DNA of 64,000 nt from Dipetalonema caudispina. Taxonomy: Eukaryota; Nematoda; Chromadorea; Rhabditida; Onchocercidae. Both the position numbers and the translations under genes were made by a program. The stretch is from assembly GCA_013365325.1 (NCBI GenBank), contig JABVXV010000034.1:62001-126000 (forward strand), written 5' to 3'. Shown in pieces: positions 62,356-64,000 of this stretch. The notes under the pieces are model-generated. The model saw only the letters and a program-made list of their open reading frames with translations. It was not told where the DNA came from and did no database searches. Every line of letters starts with the position of its first letter. Position 1 is the stretch's first letter.

Positions 62356-64000
62356 TGATTTTGAATTCAAATCAAAATTTCACTGAATTTAATTTTCGTT
62401 TAGCATTGCTTCCTTAGTCAATCTATAATAAACAAAAAATGAACATTGAAATAATACATAAAATCAACAATTTATTAGAAATCAACAAAATTTAACAATG
62501 CAAAAATTGTTATCTTTTCTTTTTTCGAATCAAAGTATTGGAATTATAAAATATATGCAAATATTTATCTATTTCTCGATCAGTTAGTTTTACCTCTTCA
62601 TTTAATAAGGGTTCATACTTTTTTGAAATATTTGAATGCCAAAAGTTCAATGTTCTGATTACTTTTGAACTATTTTTGAATCAAATCATCATTCTTTTAT
62701 TTTAATCTTATTTCCATAAATTTCATTCATACAAATGATTAAATTATCCACTGTTTATTTAAATTTCTTTTCCTTGTCATTAAAAGTTTTTATCTATACT
62801 TCGTAGCATTATACAATTAATTTACAAATATTTCTTTAGTTCCTTTTTTCTTTTCTCATCTTCCTCAAAAAACAATTTACTGTAAAAATAGAATGAAATT
62901 CAATCAACAAAAAAAAAAAAAAACAAAAAAAAAAGTTATTACGAAATCTTTCGCAACTCTTCTTTGTTATGGATAGTATTTCAAAATGAAAATTATCCAT
63001 CGGAATTGATTTATATTTTTGAACATTGCTAAATTTTCAATGCCTTTTTCCTGCAAGATAATTTCATGACAAAAATACTGCATAATTTTTACATTTTTAC
63101 ATTGCAAATTTAAATGGAAAATGATAATTTTTCAGATTTTCTTTTCTTAAAAAAACAAAAAATCCTAGTAATTTTTACTAGGATTAAAAAAAAATGTTGC
63201 TTTAATCTAAATTTCAATTGTTTGGCCAAAATGATTAGTAATGCTTGAATTGCAATAAAGATAGCTAATATTAGTTAATTTATTGAATAACAATGATTGA
63301 AATTTCCTCCTTTCCATATTTGAATAGAAAAAAGTGCTTACAATTCGATACTCTTTTAAAGCTAAACTCATATAATTCAATTTCTTATAGTGAAGAATTG
63401 AATTACTAATTTGTTTCAGGTTAGTGTTATGTATTAAAGTAATCTATCTTCATATTATCTTTGTCTCTGAAAAATCTTATTAAAGTATTTGAACTTCTAA
63501 CTTTTCAACCTTTCAATTCATCTTACAATAAATTGCTAATTTAATTTGAAATCACCAAAAGAAAATTATTTCTTATAAATGAATTACTAACTGATTTGTA
63601 AATTATCAACTCTTAAATTATTTGCAAATTATTTCAACAAACATTTAATTAGTAAGCATATATTCGTACTTTTATATACTGCAAATTACTCAGCATTAAA
63701 TAATCAGAAGAAACACTCACTGCTTGAAATATTCATTCATCGTTTATTTTTCAGATTATTTTTCAATAACTTAGAAGGTTTTTAATAAAAAGCTATTTAA
63801 AAATTATACAATTAAACATTTGCAAGCATTACGTACTCAGGGAAATTTTTGTGCAATATTTTAAATTTGCATAATGTACAATTCTAACTTACATTTGCAT
63901 GTCAAAATATTATTGTTATTTTTTAATCGTGTAAAATGACTTACAAAAATTTTGTTAAAATTAAACAAATTTCTTTGATGAAATTTTTGCTCTGAATAAT
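62356..64000. other. no gene seen at right edge
   Basis: AT-rich sequence with short poly-A tracts and one 11-bp palindrome at 63161-63185. No exon is recognisable. Confidence 0.5.
63161..63185. repeat. perfect 11-bp palindrome with 3-nt loop
   Basis: The arms AATCCTAGTAA and TTACTAGGATT flank TTT. Confidence 0.8.

Overview
This window reads as nuclear DNA of a parasitic nematode, most likely a filarial or other spirurid (clade III) worm. The evidence is very AT-rich sequence full of long poly-T/poly-A runs and microsatellites, short protein-coding exons with worm-type splice sites (TTTCAG or TTTTGCAG acceptors, GTAAGT or GTGAGT donors), a cuticle collagen gene, and a tau-tubulin-kinase-like kinase of the type expanded in nematodes. 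No prokaryotic genes, tRNA, rRNA or CRISPR array were seen. The species call is an inference.

Five multi-exon genes could be rebuilt by hand, all with consistent intron phases. (1) 9502-11579, minus: a complete hydroxypyruvate isomerase-like TIM-barrel enzyme, 8 exons, 264 aa. (2) 16985-19637, plus: a cuticle collagen, 7 exons, 336 aa. (3) 20139-22214, minus, convergent with the collagen: a TTBK/CK1-type kinase, 6 exons, 336 aa, whose catalytic motifs are degraded (predicted pseudokinase). (4) 40590-50043, plus: a RhoGAP protein, 12 exons, about 605 aa, with a likely alternative short C-terminus. (5) 54492-58393, plus: heparan-sulfate glucuronyl C5-epimerase, 11 exons, 578 aa, with all three catalytic tyrosines and one probable GC-AG intron.

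There are also relics. A decayed copy of the isomerase exons with a premature stop lies near 4.67-4.92 kb. A frameshifted mariner-type transposase remnant lies at about 61.6-62.35 kb. Two orphan exons of an unrecognised gene lie at 8.09-8.58 kb. A 72-nt near-perfect hairpin inside a RhoGAP intron is a microRNA-precursor candidate.

The remaining sequence (about 1-4.4, 4.9-8.1, 11.6-17, 22.2-40.6, 50-54.5 and 58.4-64 kb) shows no gene I can support. It holds homopolymers, dinucleotide and trinucleotide repeats, small palindromes and one 44-bp tandem duplication. The genes do not form an obvious pathway; the two large plus-strand genes at the right end (Rho signalling, Golgi heparan sulfate modification) are neighbours about 4.4 kb apart with no operon-like spacing.
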